A stretch of 64,000 bases of DNA from Pseudomonas pisciculturae (GTDB taxonomy: Bacteria > Pseudomonadota > Gammaproteobacteria > Pseudomonadales > Pseudomonadaceae): NCBI RefSeq assembly GCF_015461805.1, contig NZ_JACVZE010000005.1:248001-312000 (forward strand), written 5' to 3'. The position numbers were made by a program, and so were the translations under genes. The notes under the pieces were generated by a model. The model did not search any database. It saw only the letters and a program-made list of their open reading frames with translations, and was not told the origin of the DNA. How positions within the stretch are numbered: position 1 is the stretch's first letter; each line of letters begins with the position of its first letter. Positions 1 to 9,155 of this stretch are shown in pieces.

Positions 1-149
1 TCACCCGCCACTGCCTGACGCAGGGGGTGATGCTGGCGCCAGGGTCGATTTTCTCGACCCAGCCCAAAAATACATCGCCGTGGACGCGGTTGAATGTGGC
101 GTATTTGGATGACCCGGTGTTCTGCCGGATCATTCGCGAGTTGCGATAG
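1..149 (+). CDS. C-terminal fragment of a PLP-dependent aminotransferase-fold protein (MocR/PdxR-like)
   Basis: The window opens inside a gene. The readable frame starts at base 3, gives 48 codons and stops with TAG at 147-149. The tail holds GVMLAPGSIFS followed by RLNVAYLDDP, the typical end of fold-type I aminotransferase domains as found in MocR/PdxR GntR-family regulators and 2-aminoadipate-type aminotransferases. The N-terminal part, including any winged helix and the PLP lysine, lies outside the window, so regulator and enzyme cannot be told apart. No close downstream partner is seen; REP sequences follow. Confidence 0.7.
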   Translation, partial: TRHCLTQGVMLAPGSIFSTQPKNTSPWTRLNVAYLDDPVFCRIIRELR

Positions 150-188
150 CGGTGTTCCAGGCGATGCATATGCTGGCTGAACCACTGC

Positions 189-348
189 TTTCGCAGGCAA
201 GCCAGCTCCCACATTTTGGACGGTGTCGAGCCTGAGCCCCTTTGCAAACCCAATCCCCTGTGGGAGCGGGCTTGCCCGCGATGGCGGTGTGTCAGGCGAT
301 GCATGTGCTGGCCGAACCACCGCATTCGCGAGCAAGCCCGCTCCCACA
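189..348. repeat. REP element plus a REP doublet (REPIN)
   Basis: A single inverted REP (GCAAGCCAGCTCCCACA type) lies near 196-215. A full doublet follows at 259-348: GTGGGAGCGGGCTTGC on the left and its inverted partner GCAAGCCCGCTCCCAC on the right, about 55 bases apart. It fills the 225-base gap between the truncated gene and the convergent alcohol dehydrogenase gene. No coding sequence is apparent here. Confidence 0.85.
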
Positions 349-374
349 AAAAAGCAGCCCCCCGCTCACTCAAA

Positions 375-1442
375 TCAAGCGGCGCTGCTTTCTCTTTTCA
401 AGCTCTGCATATCAATCACAAATCGATACTTCACATCGCCCTTGAGCATCCGCTCATAGGCCTCGTTGATGCCCTGGATATCAATCATCTCGATGTCCGA
501 GACAATCCCGTGCTTGGCACAGAAGTCCAGCATCTCCTGGGTCTCTTGAATCCCACCGATCAACGACCCCGCAATACTGCGGCGCTTGAAGATCAGGTTG
601 AACACCGCCGGCGACGGGTGCGGGCTGTCGGGTGCACCGACCAGGGTCATGGTGCCGTCGCGCTTGAGCAGGCTGACAAACGCGTCGAGGTTATGCGGCG
701 CGGCGACGGTGTTGAGGATGAAGTCCAGGCTGTTGGCGACCTTGGCCATTTCGTCGGCATTCTTGGACACCACCACGTGGTCGGCGCCCAGGCGCAGGCC
801 GTCTTCGCGTTTGTTGGGTGAGGTGGTGAACAGCGTCACGTGCGCGCCCATGGCATGGGCAATCTTTACTGCCATATGGCCCAGGCCGCCGAGGCCGACC
901 ACGCCGACCTTCTTGCCGGGGCCGACGTTCCAGTGGTGCAGCGGTGAATAGGTGGTGATGCCGGCACACAGCAACGGCGCTACGGCCGCCAGGTTGGCGT
1001 CGCCGTGGGAGATGCGCAGCACGAACTTCTCCTTGACCACGATGCTGTCCGAATACCCGCCGTAGGTGTTCTCACCGCCAAACATCGGCCCGTTGTAGGT
1101 GCCGGTGAAGCCGTTCTCGCAGTATTGCTCCTCGCCCTCGGCGCAGGACGCACAGTGCTGACAGCTGTCGACCATACAGCCCACGCCCGCCAGGTCGCCC
1201 ACCTTGAAGTTGCGCACATTGGCGCCCACCGCCGTCACGCGGCCGACGATCTCGTGGCCCGGCACCGAGGGATACAGGGTGTTCTGCCATTCATTGCGCA
1301 CGGTGTGCAAGTCGGAGTGGCAGACGCCGCAAAAAAGAATGTCGATCTGCACGTCATCGGCCCCCGGCGCACGGCGCTCGAAGGTAAAGGGCTTGAGCGA
1401 ATCCTTGGAGTCCCGAGCGGCGTAGCTGTAAGTCTTGGCCAT
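375..1442 (-). CDS. Zinc-dependent NAD(P) alcohol dehydrogenase (cinnamyl-alcohol/YahK type)
   Basis: Cytosolic medium-chain dehydrogenase of 355 residues, expected to reduce aldehydes to alcohols with NADPH. Catalytic zinc ligands sit in CGVCHSDLH (Cys41) and PGHEIVG (His63-Glu64). The structural zinc site is the Cx2Cx2Cx7C cluster in DSCQHCASCAEGEEQYC. The cofactor-binding Rossmann motif is VGLGGLGHMAVK. Length and motifs fit the CAD/YahK subfamily. I take the ATG at 1442, behind AGGTG at good spacing, rather than a GTG 9 bases upstream. It is divergent from the hydrolase at 1590 across 147 bases. The physiological aldehyde is unknown. Confidence 0.9.
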   Translation of the reverse strand: MAKTYSYAARDSKDSLKPFTFERRAPGADDVQIDILFCGVCHSDLHTVRNEWQNTLYPSVPGHEIVGRVTAVGANVRNFKVGDLAGVGCMVDSCQHCASCAEGEEQYCENGFTGTYNGPMFGGENTYGGYSDSIVVKEKFVLRISHGDANLAAVAPLLCAGITTYSPLHHWNVGPGKKVGVVGLGGLGHMAVKIAHAMGAHVTLFTTSPNKREDGLRLGADHVVVSKNADEMAKVANSLDFILNTVAAPHNLDAFVSLLKRDGTMTLVGAPDSPHPSPAVFNLIFKRRSIAGSLIGGIQETQEMLDFCAKHGIVSDIEMIDIQGINEAYERMLKGDVKYRFVIDMQSLKRESSAA

Positions 1443-1589
1443 TTCGTTCACCTGTGTGATCTGACGTAGGAGGTCAGTGGACCAGCATAGACGCTGAACC
1501 GTTCAACCGAGCACACCCGTACAAGCCCTTCGTCCGGTTTAACGCAATAGTGGGCTAACGTTCTCTGTCCACTCACGCAGGAGATTTCC

Positions 1590-2408
1590 ATGAGCACATT
1601 CGTTGCCAAAGACGGTACCCAGATCTATTTCAAGGACTGGGGCAGCGGTAAGCCCGTGCTGTTCAGCCACGGCTGGCCGCTGGATGCGGACATGTGGGAA
1701 TACCAGATGGAATACCTGAGCAGCCGCGGCTTTCGCACCATCGCCTTCGACCGCCGTGGCTTTGGCCGCTCGGACCAGCCGTGGACCGGCAACGACTACA
1801 ACACCTTCGCCGACGATATCGCCCAGTTGATCGAACACCTGGACCTCAAGGACGTGACCCTCGTGGGCTTCTCCATGGGCGGCGGCGACGTGGCCCGCTA
1901 TATCGCACGCCATGGCAGCGCTCGCGTGGCCGGCCTGGTGCTGCTGGGTGCAGTGACGCCGATTTTCGGCCAGAAACCCGATTACCCCGAAGGTGTGCCG
2001 ACTGAAGTGTTCGATGGCATCAAGGCCGGCCTGTTGAAGGACCGTGCGCAGTTTATCGCTGACTTCAACACCCCGTTCTTCGGCATCAACAAGGGTCAGG
2101 TCGTCTCCGAAGGCACACTGACCCAGACCCTGCAAATCGCGATGCTGGCGTCCCTCAAGTCCACTGTCGATTGCGTCACGGCGTTCTCCGAGACCGACTT
2201 CCGCCCGGACATGGCCAAGATCGACGTGCCGACCCTGGTGATCCACGGCGACGGCGACCAGATCGTGCCGTTCGAAACCACCGGCAAAGTCGCTGCTGCC
2301 TCGATCAAGGGCGCCGAACTGAAAGTCTACAAAGACGCGCCGCATGGTTTCGCCGTGACTCACGCCCAGGCCTTGAATGAAGACCTGCTGGCATTCCTGA
2401 ACCGCTGA
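1590..2408 (+). CDS. Alpha/beta hydrolase, non-heme chloroperoxidase/arylesterase family
   Basis: A 272-residue single-domain hydrolase. The nucleophile elbow GFSMGG places the serine at 95; the acid is in GDGDQIVP (about Asp223) and the histidine in DAPHGFA (His252). The oxyanion region HGWPLDADMW and the DRRGFGRSD strand match the cofactor-free haloperoxidase/esterase family. No signal peptide is present, so it is cytosolic. A good site (CAGGAG) precedes ATG 1590, and an intrinsic terminator follows directly, so this is a single-gene unit. Substrate unknown; perhydrolase activity is common in the family. Confidence 0.9.
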   Translation: MSTFVAKDGTQIYFKDWGSGKPVLFSHGWPLDADMWEYQMEYLSSRGFRTIAFDRRGFGRSDQPWTGNDYNTFADDIAQLIEHLDLKDVTLVGFSMGGGDVARYIARHGSARVAGLVLLGAVTPIFGQKPDYPEGVPTEVFDGIKAGLLKDRAQFIADFNTPFFGINKGQVVSEGTLTQTLQIAMLASLKSTVDCVTAFSETDFRPDMAKIDVPTLVIHGDGDQIVPFETTGKVAAASIKGAELKVYKDAPHGFAVTHAQALNEDLLAFLNR

Positions 2409-2426
2409 TTCACCCTCTCCTTATTT

Positions 2427-2452
2427 GGCCGGGCTTGCCCGGCCGTTTTTTT
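2427..2452 (+). terminator. Rho-independent terminator after the 1590 hydrolase
   Basis: GGCCGGGC, loop TT, GCCCGGCC, then G and seven T. The perfect 8-bp GC stem plus T-run lies 19 bases after the stop codon. It also ends just before the convergent DoxX gene. Confidence 0.9.
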
Positions 2453-2456
2453 GCGC

Positions 2457-2843
2457 TCACGAAAACCGCTGACTCAACGCCAGCCGCCCCGGCCCGCCGA
2501 TCAGCAGCGTGGTGAAGATGATCAACAGCAGCCAGCCGAACTGCGCTTCAAACAGCGTCCATTCCGGGTGCACCACCAACAGCGCAACCAACAACACACT
2601 CAGGATCGGCAGGCACGCCAAACGCACCAGCACCCCGGCGATAATCAACAGCGGGCACAGCACCTCGGCAAAAATCGCCAGCAACAGAGTGATATTTGCC
2701 CCCAGGTGAAACGGGTCTTCGATCAGCTTGAGTTGCTCGCTGTAGTTGAGCAATTTGGGCAAGCCATGCACCCACAGTAAAAACAACGCCCCGCTGACCC
2801 GCAGGAACAGCAGCCCCAGGTCTTGAGTTTTTGATTCGTTCAT
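2457..2843 (-). CDS. DoxX family membrane protein
   Basis: A 128-residue inner-membrane protein with about four hydrophobic segments: LLFLRVSGALFLLWVHG at the N-terminus, ITLLLAIFAEVLCPLLIIAG, LACLPILSVLLVALLVV and FGWLLLIIFTTLLIGG. The pattern and the motif RVSGALFLLWVHGLPKL fit the DoxX family, small quinone/redox-associated proteins. It lies 54 bases upstream of the MBL hydrolase gene on the other side and has its own start at 2843. No specific substrate can be assigned. Confidence 0.85.
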   Translation of the reverse strand: MNESKTQDLGLLFLRVSGALFLLWVHGLPKLLNYSEQLKLIEDPFHLGANITLLLAIFAEVLCPLLIIAGVLVRLACLPILSVLLVALLVVHPEWTLFEAQFGWLLLIIFTTLLIGGPGRLALSQRFS

Positions 2844-2897
2844 AAGCGACCTTCACCTGTAGAAACCGCCGGCCAGTGCACGGCGGTAGAAAGCGGT

Positions 2898-3881
2898 TCA
2901 ATCAATCAGCGGCACATGCGCAGCGCGCTTGTAAGGGCCGTATTCCACGGGCACCCATTGGAAATGCTTGCCCTCGGTGGCGATATGACCAATACCCGGA
3001 AATGGCAGGTGCGCCGCCGTCACCCATATCTTGCTGGCCGCCGCCGCGCTGAATACCGCTTCACGGCTCTTGATCGCTTGCTGGCCATTGACGTCAAAGC
3101 CGATGGACACTTCGGGGTGCTCAAACTGCACGGCAAGGTTGTGCACCAAGTCGCCCATAAACAGGATGCTCTGGCCCTGGGAGTTGAAACGGTAGGTCGT
3201 ACTGCCCGGGGTGTGCCCTGGTTCCTGAGCGGTCTGAACGCCGTCGACCGGCAACTTGCCGGGCTCAAACGTCTTGAAACGACCGGCGGCAATGTAAGGC
3301 GCGGTCGAGTCCTGGGCAATCTTGAAAAACCCTTTGGCGGCTTCCGGCGCCTTGGCCAGTGCCTGGGGGTCAAGCCAGTAGTCGGCCTCGGCTTTGGCCG
3401 CGTAGACGGTGGCATTGGCGAAAATCGGCTGTTGCTGGCCGTCAACCAGGCCGCACACGTGGTCCAGGTGCAGGTGGGTCAACAAGATCGTATCGACCTG
3501 AGAGGGCTCGTAACCAGCGGCTTTCATATTGGCCGAGAGTTGCCCGGCCGTGGCGCCGATGCACTGGCCGGCGCCGGTGTCCACCAGGATCAACTGTTTG
3601 CCGGTATTGACCAAAAACGCGTTGAACGCGGTCTGCACGCCCGGCGTTTCAATCGAACGGCGTGCCAGCAGGGCGCGGATCTGGCTTTGGGTCATGCCTT
3701 TGAGCAGCTTGGGCGACAGGTCGTTGTAGCCATCGAACAAGGCGGTCACTTCATACTCGCCCACCGCCAGGCGGAAGTAGCCCGGCACTTGGGTGCCGAC
3801 CTGGGCCGGTGCTGCGGCAAATGCAGTGGCCGTCGCTATCGCCACAGCAAGGCCTACCGCACACGTTAGTTTTCTTGTCAT
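2898..3881 (-). CDS. Periplasmic MBL-fold metallo-hydrolase
   Basis: A 327-residue protein starting at ATG 3881 behind AAGGGGTG. A signal peptide of about 23 residues (MTRKLTCAVGLAVAIATATAFA region) predicts export. The metal motif HxHxDH appears as THLHLDH (His136, His138, Asp140, His141); further ligand histidines are in PGHTPGS and in the C-terminal AAHLPFPG. Family members include lactonases, lipases/esterases and other hydrolases, and the motifs do not pick one. It sits upstream of doxX (same strand, 54-base gap), so the two may be co-transcribed. Confidence 0.88.
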   Translation of the reverse strand: MTRKLTCAVGLAVAIATATAFAAAPAQVGTQVPGYFRLAVGEYEVTALFDGYNDLSPKLLKGMTQSQIRALLARRSIETPGVQTAFNAFLVNTGKQLILVDTGAGQCIGATAGQLSANMKAAGYEPSQVDTILLTHLHLDHVCGLVDGQQQPIFANATVYAAKAEADYWLDPQALAKAPEAAKGFFKIAQDSTAPYIAAGRFKTFEPGKLPVDGVQTAQEPGHTPGSTTYRFNSQGQSILFMGDLVHNLAVQFEHPEVSIGFDVNGQQAIKSREAVFSAAAASKIWVTAAHLPFPGIGHIATEGKHFQWVPVEYGPYKRAAHVPLID

Positions 3882-3957
3882 GTTGTCACCCCTTAACCTG
3901 CATAAAGAGGGTGATTGTGAGCGCGCCTCGCGGCAGGAAATTGCAAGCCTGTGCTGA

Positions 3958-4833
3958 CTACTCCCCCGTGCCGGCAAACGCCGCGACGATTTCATCGATT
4001 ACCACCCGTACCCGCGCGGTGTGGCGCAGGTCTGCGTGGGTTACCAGCCAGACGTCATACGGCATGGGCCGGTCGCGCTCCGGCCACAGGCGCACCAGCC
4101 CATCGCGCTCACCGGTGTACACCGGGATTTCGCCGATGCCGATACCGGCCGCAATTGAGCGGCGCACCAAGAGGCTGGAGCTCAAGGCCGCAACAATCCG
4201 CCCACGCCCCAAGGGTTCACACACCAGCGTCATGTCCTTCTGGCTTTGCAGGTAGGGTTGATAAACCACCAGGTCATGACCTTCAAACAGGCTACCCGGC
4301 TCGGGTGTGCCGTGGCGGTCGATATAGGCTTGGGAGGCAAACAACCCCACCGGCCAGCGGGCGATGCGTCGGGCAATCAGGTCGGGGTTGTCGGGGCGTT
4401 GGTTGCGCACGGCAATGTCGGCTTCGCGCTTGGCCAGGCTGAGGATCTGGGTAGAGGCGTCCAGTTGTACACGCACATCGGGGTGTTTGGCGTGCAATTG
4501 CGCGATGGCCGGGATCAGGAAGTCGATAGCCAGGGAGTCGGTGGTGCTGACGCGCACGGTGCCGGTCAGGCGGTCGTCCAGGCCCTGGATCTGACGTTGC
4601 AGATCGAGGGCCGAGTGCTCCATTTTTTCCACCGACAGCAAGGCGGCTTCACCCACGGCGGTGAGCGCGTAGCCCTCGGAGGTGCGCAAGAACAAGGTTG
4701 CACTGAGGGATTTTTCCAGGGCGTTGATGCGCCGGCCCACGGTGGCCTGGTCTACCCCCAATACCCGTGCGGCGCCGCGCAATGTGGATTCGCGGCACAC
4801 CGCGAGGAATACCCGTGCATCGTCCCAATTCAT
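3958..4833 (-). CDS. LysR-family regulator, probably of the divergent MFS/quinone reductase pair
   Basis: A 291-residue LysR protein. The N-terminal winged helix (MNWDDARVFLAVCRESTLRGAAR then VDQATVGRRINALEKSL) is followed by a periplasmic-binding-like effector domain. The style, with LLSVEKMEHSALDLQRQI after the helix, is common in the LysR branch that controls adjacent transporters or oxidoreductases. It is divergent from the MFS gene at 4946 with 112 bases between them, where a LysR box would be expected. Effector unknown. Confidence 0.88.
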   Translation of the reverse strand: MNWDDARVFLAVCRESTLRGAARVLGVDQATVGRRINALEKSLSATLFLRTSEGYALTAVGEAALLSVEKMEHSALDLQRQIQGLDDRLTGTVRVSTTDSLAIDFLIPAIAQLHAKHPDVRVQLDASTQILSLAKREADIAVRNQRPDNPDLIARRIARWPVGLFASQAYIDRHGTPEPGSLFEGHDLVVYQPYLQSQKDMTLVCEPLGRGRIVAALSSSLLVRRSIAAGIGIGEIPVYTGERDGLVRLWPERDRPMPYDVWLVTHADLRHTARVRVVIDEIVAAFAGTGE

Positions 4834-4945
4834 CTTACTCTCCAGTGCTGCACATATGCATCAGCGTGACGACAATTCGCAGCATTATTGCATCACCAAA
4901 GCTGGATATGCTGGGCGCCAGAGAAAAATACCCAGGACAGCCATC

Positions 4946-6178
4946 ATGCTCGACACCCATGCTTCACCGCGCAGCCCGATCTGGCTGCCGATTTTCGCCG
5001 GCCTCTGTGCCAGCCTGGTCAGTATTGGCCTGGCGCGGTTCGCCTACACGCCGTTGATTCCCACGTTGATCCAGGCCCAGTGGTTTTCCGCCAGTGATGT
5101 GGTGTACCTCGGCGCCGCGAACCTGGTGGGTTACCTGATCGGCGCGCTGATCGGCCGGCCCATCGCCCAACGCACCTCCAATAAAACCGCCCTGCGCCTG
5201 ATGATGGTCGCCGTGACCCTGGCGTTTTTCGCTTGTGGCTTCCCGTTGTCGGTGACCTGGTTCTTCGGCTGGCGCCTGCTGTCGGGCATCGCCGGTGGCG
5301 CGATCATGGTGTTGGTGGCCGCGACCGTATTGCCCCATGTGCCGGCGGCGCGCCGGGGCCTGGCCAGTGGCGCGATCTTCCTGGGCATCGGCTTGGGTAT
5401 CGCAGGTTCCGGCACCATCGTGCCGCCGTTGTTGAGCCTGGGCTTGCAACAGACCTGGTTTGGCCTGGGCCTGTTGGCGCTGGTGTTGACGGCCGCGAGT
5501 TGGTTCGCGTGGCCTGCCAGCACACCTCATGAAGCACCGATGCAAGCGGGCGTTTCGGCTCCGACGCCCTCCGGCGTGTACCTGCTGTTTGCGCAATACG
5601 CGTTTATGGCGGCGGGCCTGGTGCCAGCGATGGTGTTCCTGGTGGACTACGTAGCCCGCGGCCTGGGTGACGGGGCGCATATCGGCGCGATGATCTGGGT
5701 GATGTACGGCCTGGGGTCGATTGTGGGGCCGGTGACCTACGGGTTTCTGGCCGACAAACTCGGTGCCCGCGTGAGTATCCGCGTGGTGCTGGTGGTGCAG
5801 GCGCTTGCGGTTGGCCTGCTGCCGTTTGCCGGTTCGTTCACGGCCCTGGCCGTACTGGCGGTGATCCTCGGCTCGTTCCCACCGGGCATTGTGCCGCTGG
5901 CTCTGGCGCGGGTGCATGAACTGCTGCCCAACCATCACCAGCAACAAGTCGCATGGAGCCGTGCCACGGTGTCTTTTGCATCATTCCAGGCGCTGTCTGG
6001 CTTTGCCTATTCGGCCTTGTTCAACAGCAGCGGCGGGCAGCATGCACTGCTGTTTATGATCGCCGCCGGCGCAATTGTGGTCGCGCTGTTGCTGGAACTG
6101 GGCATGCTGATGCTGAACCGCCGACCGTCCGCCACGGTCCCACTCCATACGCTCACCGTTACAGGACTCGCAAAATGA
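4946..6178 (+). CDS. MFS transporter, YbfB/YjiJ family
   Basis: A 410-residue inner-membrane protein with about 12 hydrophobic helices. The start MLDTHASPRSPIWLPIFAG and the first helix CASLVSIGLARFAYTPLIP are characteristic of the YbfB/YjiJ group. The intracellular loop GRPIAQRTSNKTALR corresponds to the MFS A-motif region. Its TGA overlaps the ATG of the next gene (ATGA at 6175), so the two are translationally coupled and form an operon divergent from the LysR gene. Transported compound unknown. Confidence 0.88.
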   Translation: MLDTHASPRSPIWLPIFAGLCASLVSIGLARFAYTPLIPTLIQAQWFSASDVVYLGAANLVGYLIGALIGRPIAQRTSNKTALRLMMVAVTLAFFACGFPLSVTWFFGWRLLSGIAGGAIMVLVAATVLPHVPAARRGLASGAIFLGIGLGIAGSGTIVPPLLSLGLQQTWFGLGLLALVLTAASWFAWPASTPHEAPMQAGVSAPTPSGVYLLFAQYAFMAAGLVPAMVFLVDYVARGLGDGAHIGAMIWVMYGLGSIVGPVTYGFLADKLGARVSIRVVLVVQALAVGLLPFAGSFTALAVLAVILGSFPPGIVPLALARVHELLPNHHQQQVAWSRATVSFASFQALSGFAYSALFNSSGGQHALLFMIAAGAIVVALLLELGMLMLNRRPSATVPLHTLTVTGLAK

Positions 6179-7161
6179 CCCTGCCTACCGACATGACCCT
6201 GATTGAAATCACCACCCCCGGTGGCCCTGAAGTGCTCAAGCCGCGCCAGGTGCCCGTGCCCTCCCCGGCCGCCGGCGAAATTCTGATTCGCGTGCACGCC
6301 GCCGGGGTCAACCGCCCCGATGCGCTGCAACGCGCAGGCAAGTACCCGATGAAACCCGGCATGAGCCCCTACCCCGGCCTGGAAGTGGCCGGTGAAGTGG
6401 TAGCGTTGGGCGCAGGCGTGAGCGAATACGCCGTGGGTGACAAGGTTTGCGCCCTGACCAATGGCGGCGGCTACGCACAATATTGCGCGGTGCCCGCCGG
6501 CCAGGCGTTGCCGGTTCCCGAGGGTATGGAGTGGATTCAGGCAGCAGCGATCCCGGAAACGTTCTTCACGGTATGGGCCAATTTGTTCAGCATCGGTGGC
6601 GCGCACAAGGGCCAGCGTGTGCTGATCCACGGTGGCACCAGCGGTATCGGCACCACCGCACTGATGCTGTGCCGCGAGTTCGGCATCCAAGCGTTTGCCA
6701 CCGCTGGCAGCGAAGATAAATGCGCGGCCATCCGCGCACTGGGCGCCGAGGCGATCAACTACCGCGAGCAAGACTTCGTCGAGGTCATTGGCGACGGGGG
6801 CGTGAATGTGGTCCTCGACATCATGGGTGCCTCGTACCTCAACAATAACCTCAAGGCCCTGGCCATGGACGGGCGCCTGGTGATGCTGGGTTTTCTCGGC
6901 GGCGCCAAGGCCAATGAGGTGGACTTGCTGACCATCCTCGGTAAGCGCGCAATCGTCACCGGCTCGCTGTTGCGGGCGCGGACCCAGGATGAGAAAGCCG
7001 AGATTGCTGCGCAATTGCGTGAGCATGTTTGGCCGACGCTGTCGGCGGGGCGTTGCTTGCCGATGATCGACCAGGTGTTTGATTACACCGAGGCGGATCA
7101 GGCCCATGCGCGGATGGAGGGCGGGGAGCATATTGGCAAGATTGTGTTGCGGGTCAGCTAA
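6175..7161 (+). CDS. NAD(P)H-quinone oxidoreductase, PIG3/zeta-crystallin family
   Basis: A 328-residue zinc-free MDR protein. GVNRPDALQRAGKYP and the nucleotide-binding IHGGTSGIGTTALMLCREFG are diagnostic of PIG3-like quinone reductases, and no zinc-ligand cysteine cluster is present. It reduces quinones or reactive carbonyls with NADPH in the cytosol. The start ATG at 6175 is behind AGGA and overlaps the MFS stop; a second ATG lies 15 bases inside. Coupling to an exporter suggests joint handling of a quinone-like or electrophilic compound, which is inference. Confidence 0.9.
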   Translation: MTLPTDMTLIEITTPGGPEVLKPRQVPVPSPAAGEILIRVHAAGVNRPDALQRAGKYPMKPGMSPYPGLEVAGEVVALGAGVSEYAVGDKVCALTNGGGYAQYCAVPAGQALPVPEGMEWIQAAAIPETFFTVWANLFSIGGAHKGQRVLIHGGTSGIGTTALMLCREFGIQAFATAGSEDKCAAIRALGAEAINYREQDFVEVIGDGGVNVVLDIMGASYLNNNLKALAMDGRLVMLGFLGGAKANEVDLLTILGKRAIVTGSLLRARTQDEKAEIAAQLREHVWPTLSAGRCLPMIDQVFDYTEADQAHARMEGGEHIGKIVLRVS

Positions 7162-7184
7162 TCTGAAACTACCACACATCAATT

Positions 7185-7272
7185 GTGGGAGGGGGCTTGC
7201 CCCCGATGAGGGAGCATCAGTTATTGCATCTGTGGCTGATACTCCGCTATCGGGGGCAAGCCCCCTCCCACA
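7185..7272. repeat. REPIN (REP doublet)
   Basis: GTGGGAGGGGGCTTGC with the inverted partner GCAAGCCCCCTCCCAC. It sits exactly between two convergent genes (stops at 7161 and 7277), a usual REP location. The arms are the GGGGG variety and match each other. Confidence 0.9.
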
Positions 7273-7276
7273 TTAG

Positions 7277-8398
7277 TCAGCTGTAGACGGGGTAATCGGT
7301 GTAGCCCTGCTCCGAGCCGCCGTACATCCCCTGCGCCTGCAACGGGTTCAATGGCCAGCCGTTGAACAACCGCTGTGGCAAGTCCGGGTTGGCAATGAAC
7401 GGTCGGCCAAAGGCGATTAAATCCGCCAGCCCGGCTTCAACAAGTTTCGCCCCACGCTCAGCGGTGTAGCGCCCGGCATAGATAACCCGCCCGCTGAAGG
7501 TGTCGCGCACGGCACGGCGGAAGGTTTGCGGCAGTTCCGGGGCGTTGTCCCAGTCGGCTTCGGCGATGGAGACGTAGGCGATGCCGGATGCCTCCAGCAC
7601 TTTGATCGCTTCGATATAAGTGTGGTGAGGGTCTTCTTCCACCAGGCCGATGTAGACGCGGTCTTGGTCGGTGCCGCTAAACAACGGTGAAAAGCGCACA
7701 CCCAAACGTTGCGGGCCGACGGCGTCACTCACCGCTTCGACGATCTCCCGCAGGAAACGCAGACGGTTGCCCAGAGAGCCACCGTATTCGTCGTCACGCT
7801 GGTTGGCGTGGGCCGAGATGAACTGGTTGACCAGGTAACCGTTGGCCGAATGAATTTCCACCCCATCAAACCCAGCGGCTATCGCATTGCGCGCCGCTTC
7901 GGCATACAGCCCGACCAACTCCTTGACCTCTCGCGTGCTCAGCGCACGGGGCACCGGCGGTTGCACCAACTCGCCTTCGCCCGGCGCGGTTTCGATGAAG
8001 GCCTTGACCTGCTTGGGCTGGATCGCCGACGGCGCAACCGGTGCCGCCCCCTCAGGCTGCAAACCGTGGTGGGACACACGCCCCACATGCCACAACTGGG
8101 CAAAGATCACCCCGCCTTCGGCATGCACGGCGTCAGTGACCTTGCGCCAGCCCTCGATCTGGGCGGCGCTGTAGATACCCGGTGTCCATGCGTAACCCTG
8201 GCCACGGGGTTCAATCTGCGTGCCTTCACTGACCATGAAACCAGCCGTGGCGCGCTGACGGTAGTACTCAGCCATCAAGTCGGTGGCGATATTGCCCGGT
8301 TGAGCGCTGCGCTGGCGAGTCAACGGTGGCAGCACCACACGGTTTTTCAATGTATGAGCACCCAAGTTCACCGGGTTACTTAGAACGTTGTTAGCCAT
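7277..8398 (-). CDS. Old yellow enzyme family alkene reductase (NemA-like)
   Basis: A 373-residue FMN enzyme that reduces activated alkenes, nitro compounds or nitrate esters with NAD(P)H. Diagnostic stretches are NRVVLPPLTRQR, EGTQIEPRGQGY, the substrate-binding IHSANGYLVNQF pair (His/Asn) and RDDEYGGSLGNR. The classical-class layout resembles E. coli NemA. ATG 8398 is chosen because it begins the conserved N-terminus. It is the last gene of a TetR, DJ-1, OYE operon with a 79-base gap to the DJ-1 gene. Confidence 0.9.
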   Translation of the reverse strand: MANNVLSNPVNLGAHTLKNRVVLPPLTRQRSAQPGNIATDLMAEYYRQRATAGFMVSEGTQIEPRGQGYAWTPGIYSAAQIEGWRKVTDAVHAEGGVIFAQLWHVGRVSHHGLQPEGAAPVAPSAIQPKQVKAFIETAPGEGELVQPPVPRALSTREVKELVGLYAEAARNAIAAGFDGVEIHSANGYLVNQFISAHANQRDDEYGGSLGNRLRFLREIVEAVSDAVGPQRLGVRFSPLFSGTDQDRVYIGLVEEDPHHTYIEAIKVLEASGIAYVSIAEADWDNAPELPQTFRRAVRDTFSGRVIYAGRYTAERGAKLVEAGLADLIAFGRPFIANPDLPQRLFNGWPLNPLQAQGMYGGSEQGYTDYPVYS

Positions 8399-8477
8399 TT
8401 GAATATTTCCAAATTCTGGGCGAGCAAAAGCGTTGGCGACTCTTGAGAGTCGCCAAGCCATAACGCGGTTAATTAAT

Positions 8478-9155
8478 TTAAGCGGTGAGTTTCAGCAGGG
8501 CTTTGGCGACATCGCTGGAGCTGCCAGGGTTCTGGCCGGTGACCAACAAACCATCGTCGATCACAAAGGATTGCCAATCGGCGCCCTTCTCGTACTTGCC
8601 GCCCAACCGTTTGAATTCATCTTCAATCAAAAACGGCACCACATCGGTCAACTCCACGGCGGCTTCTTCCGAATTGGAGAACCCGGTGACACGACGGCCC
8701 TTGATCAGTGGCTCGCCGTTGACCGCCTTGACGTGGCGCAAGGCGCCCGGGGCATGGCAGACAAACCCGATGGGTTTACCGGCGCGTTCGAAGGCTTCGA
8801 TCAGCGCGATGGAGGTCGGCGACTCGGCCAGGTCCCACAGCGGGCCGTGGCCGCCTGGGTAAAACACGGTGTCGAAGTCATCGGCGTTGACCGTGTCCAG
8901 CTTGACCGTGTTAGCCAGCGCTTGCTGGGCCGCAGGGTCGGCGGCGAAGCGGTGGGTTTGCTCGGTCTGGAAGTCCGGCAGGTCGCTCACCGGGTCCAGC
9001 GGCGGCTGGCCGCCGGCCGGGGATGCCAGCACGATCTGCGCGCCGGCGTCCTTGAAGGCGTAATACGGAGCGGCAAACTCTTCGAGCCAGAAGCCGGTCT
9101 TGCGCCCGGTATCGCCAAGCTGGTCGTGAGAGGTCAGTACCATTAATACTTTCAT
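8478..9155 (-). CDS. DJ-1/PfpI (Hsp31-like) protein
   Basis: A 225-residue DJ-1 superfamily protein. The nucleophile elbow GFVCHAPGAL places Cys133, GGHGPLWDL precedes it, and the N-terminal FWLEEF supplies the conserved glutamate. This is the Hsp31/HchA-like class, often linked to glyoxalase III, deglycase or chaperone activity; the exact reaction is not set by sequence. ATG 9155 overlaps the TetR stop as ATGA, so the two are translationally coupled. Context points to reactive carbonyl or electrophile defence. Confidence 0.88.
   Translation of the reverse strand: MKVLMVLTSHDQLGDTGRKTGFWLEEFAAPYYAFKDAGAQIVLASPAGGQPPLDPVSDLPDFQTEQTHRFAADPAAQQALANTVKLDTVNADDFDTVFYPGGHGPLWDLAESPTSIALIEAFERAGKPIGFVCHAPGALRHVKAVNGEPLIKGRRVTGFSNSEEAAVELTDVVPFLIEDEFKRLGGKYEKGADWQSFVIDDGLLVTGQNPGSSSDVAKALLKLTA

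Noticed and set aside
1539..2363. Long antisense frame opposite the 1590 hydrolase
   Set aside because: Typical shadow of a high-GC gene; the + strand protein has full catalytic motifs and a good ribosome site.
4964..5947. Long minus-strand frame opposite the MFS gene rich in Gln, His and Arg
   Set aside because: Composition is that of a reverse-strand artefact, whereas the + strand encodes a clear 12-helix transporter.
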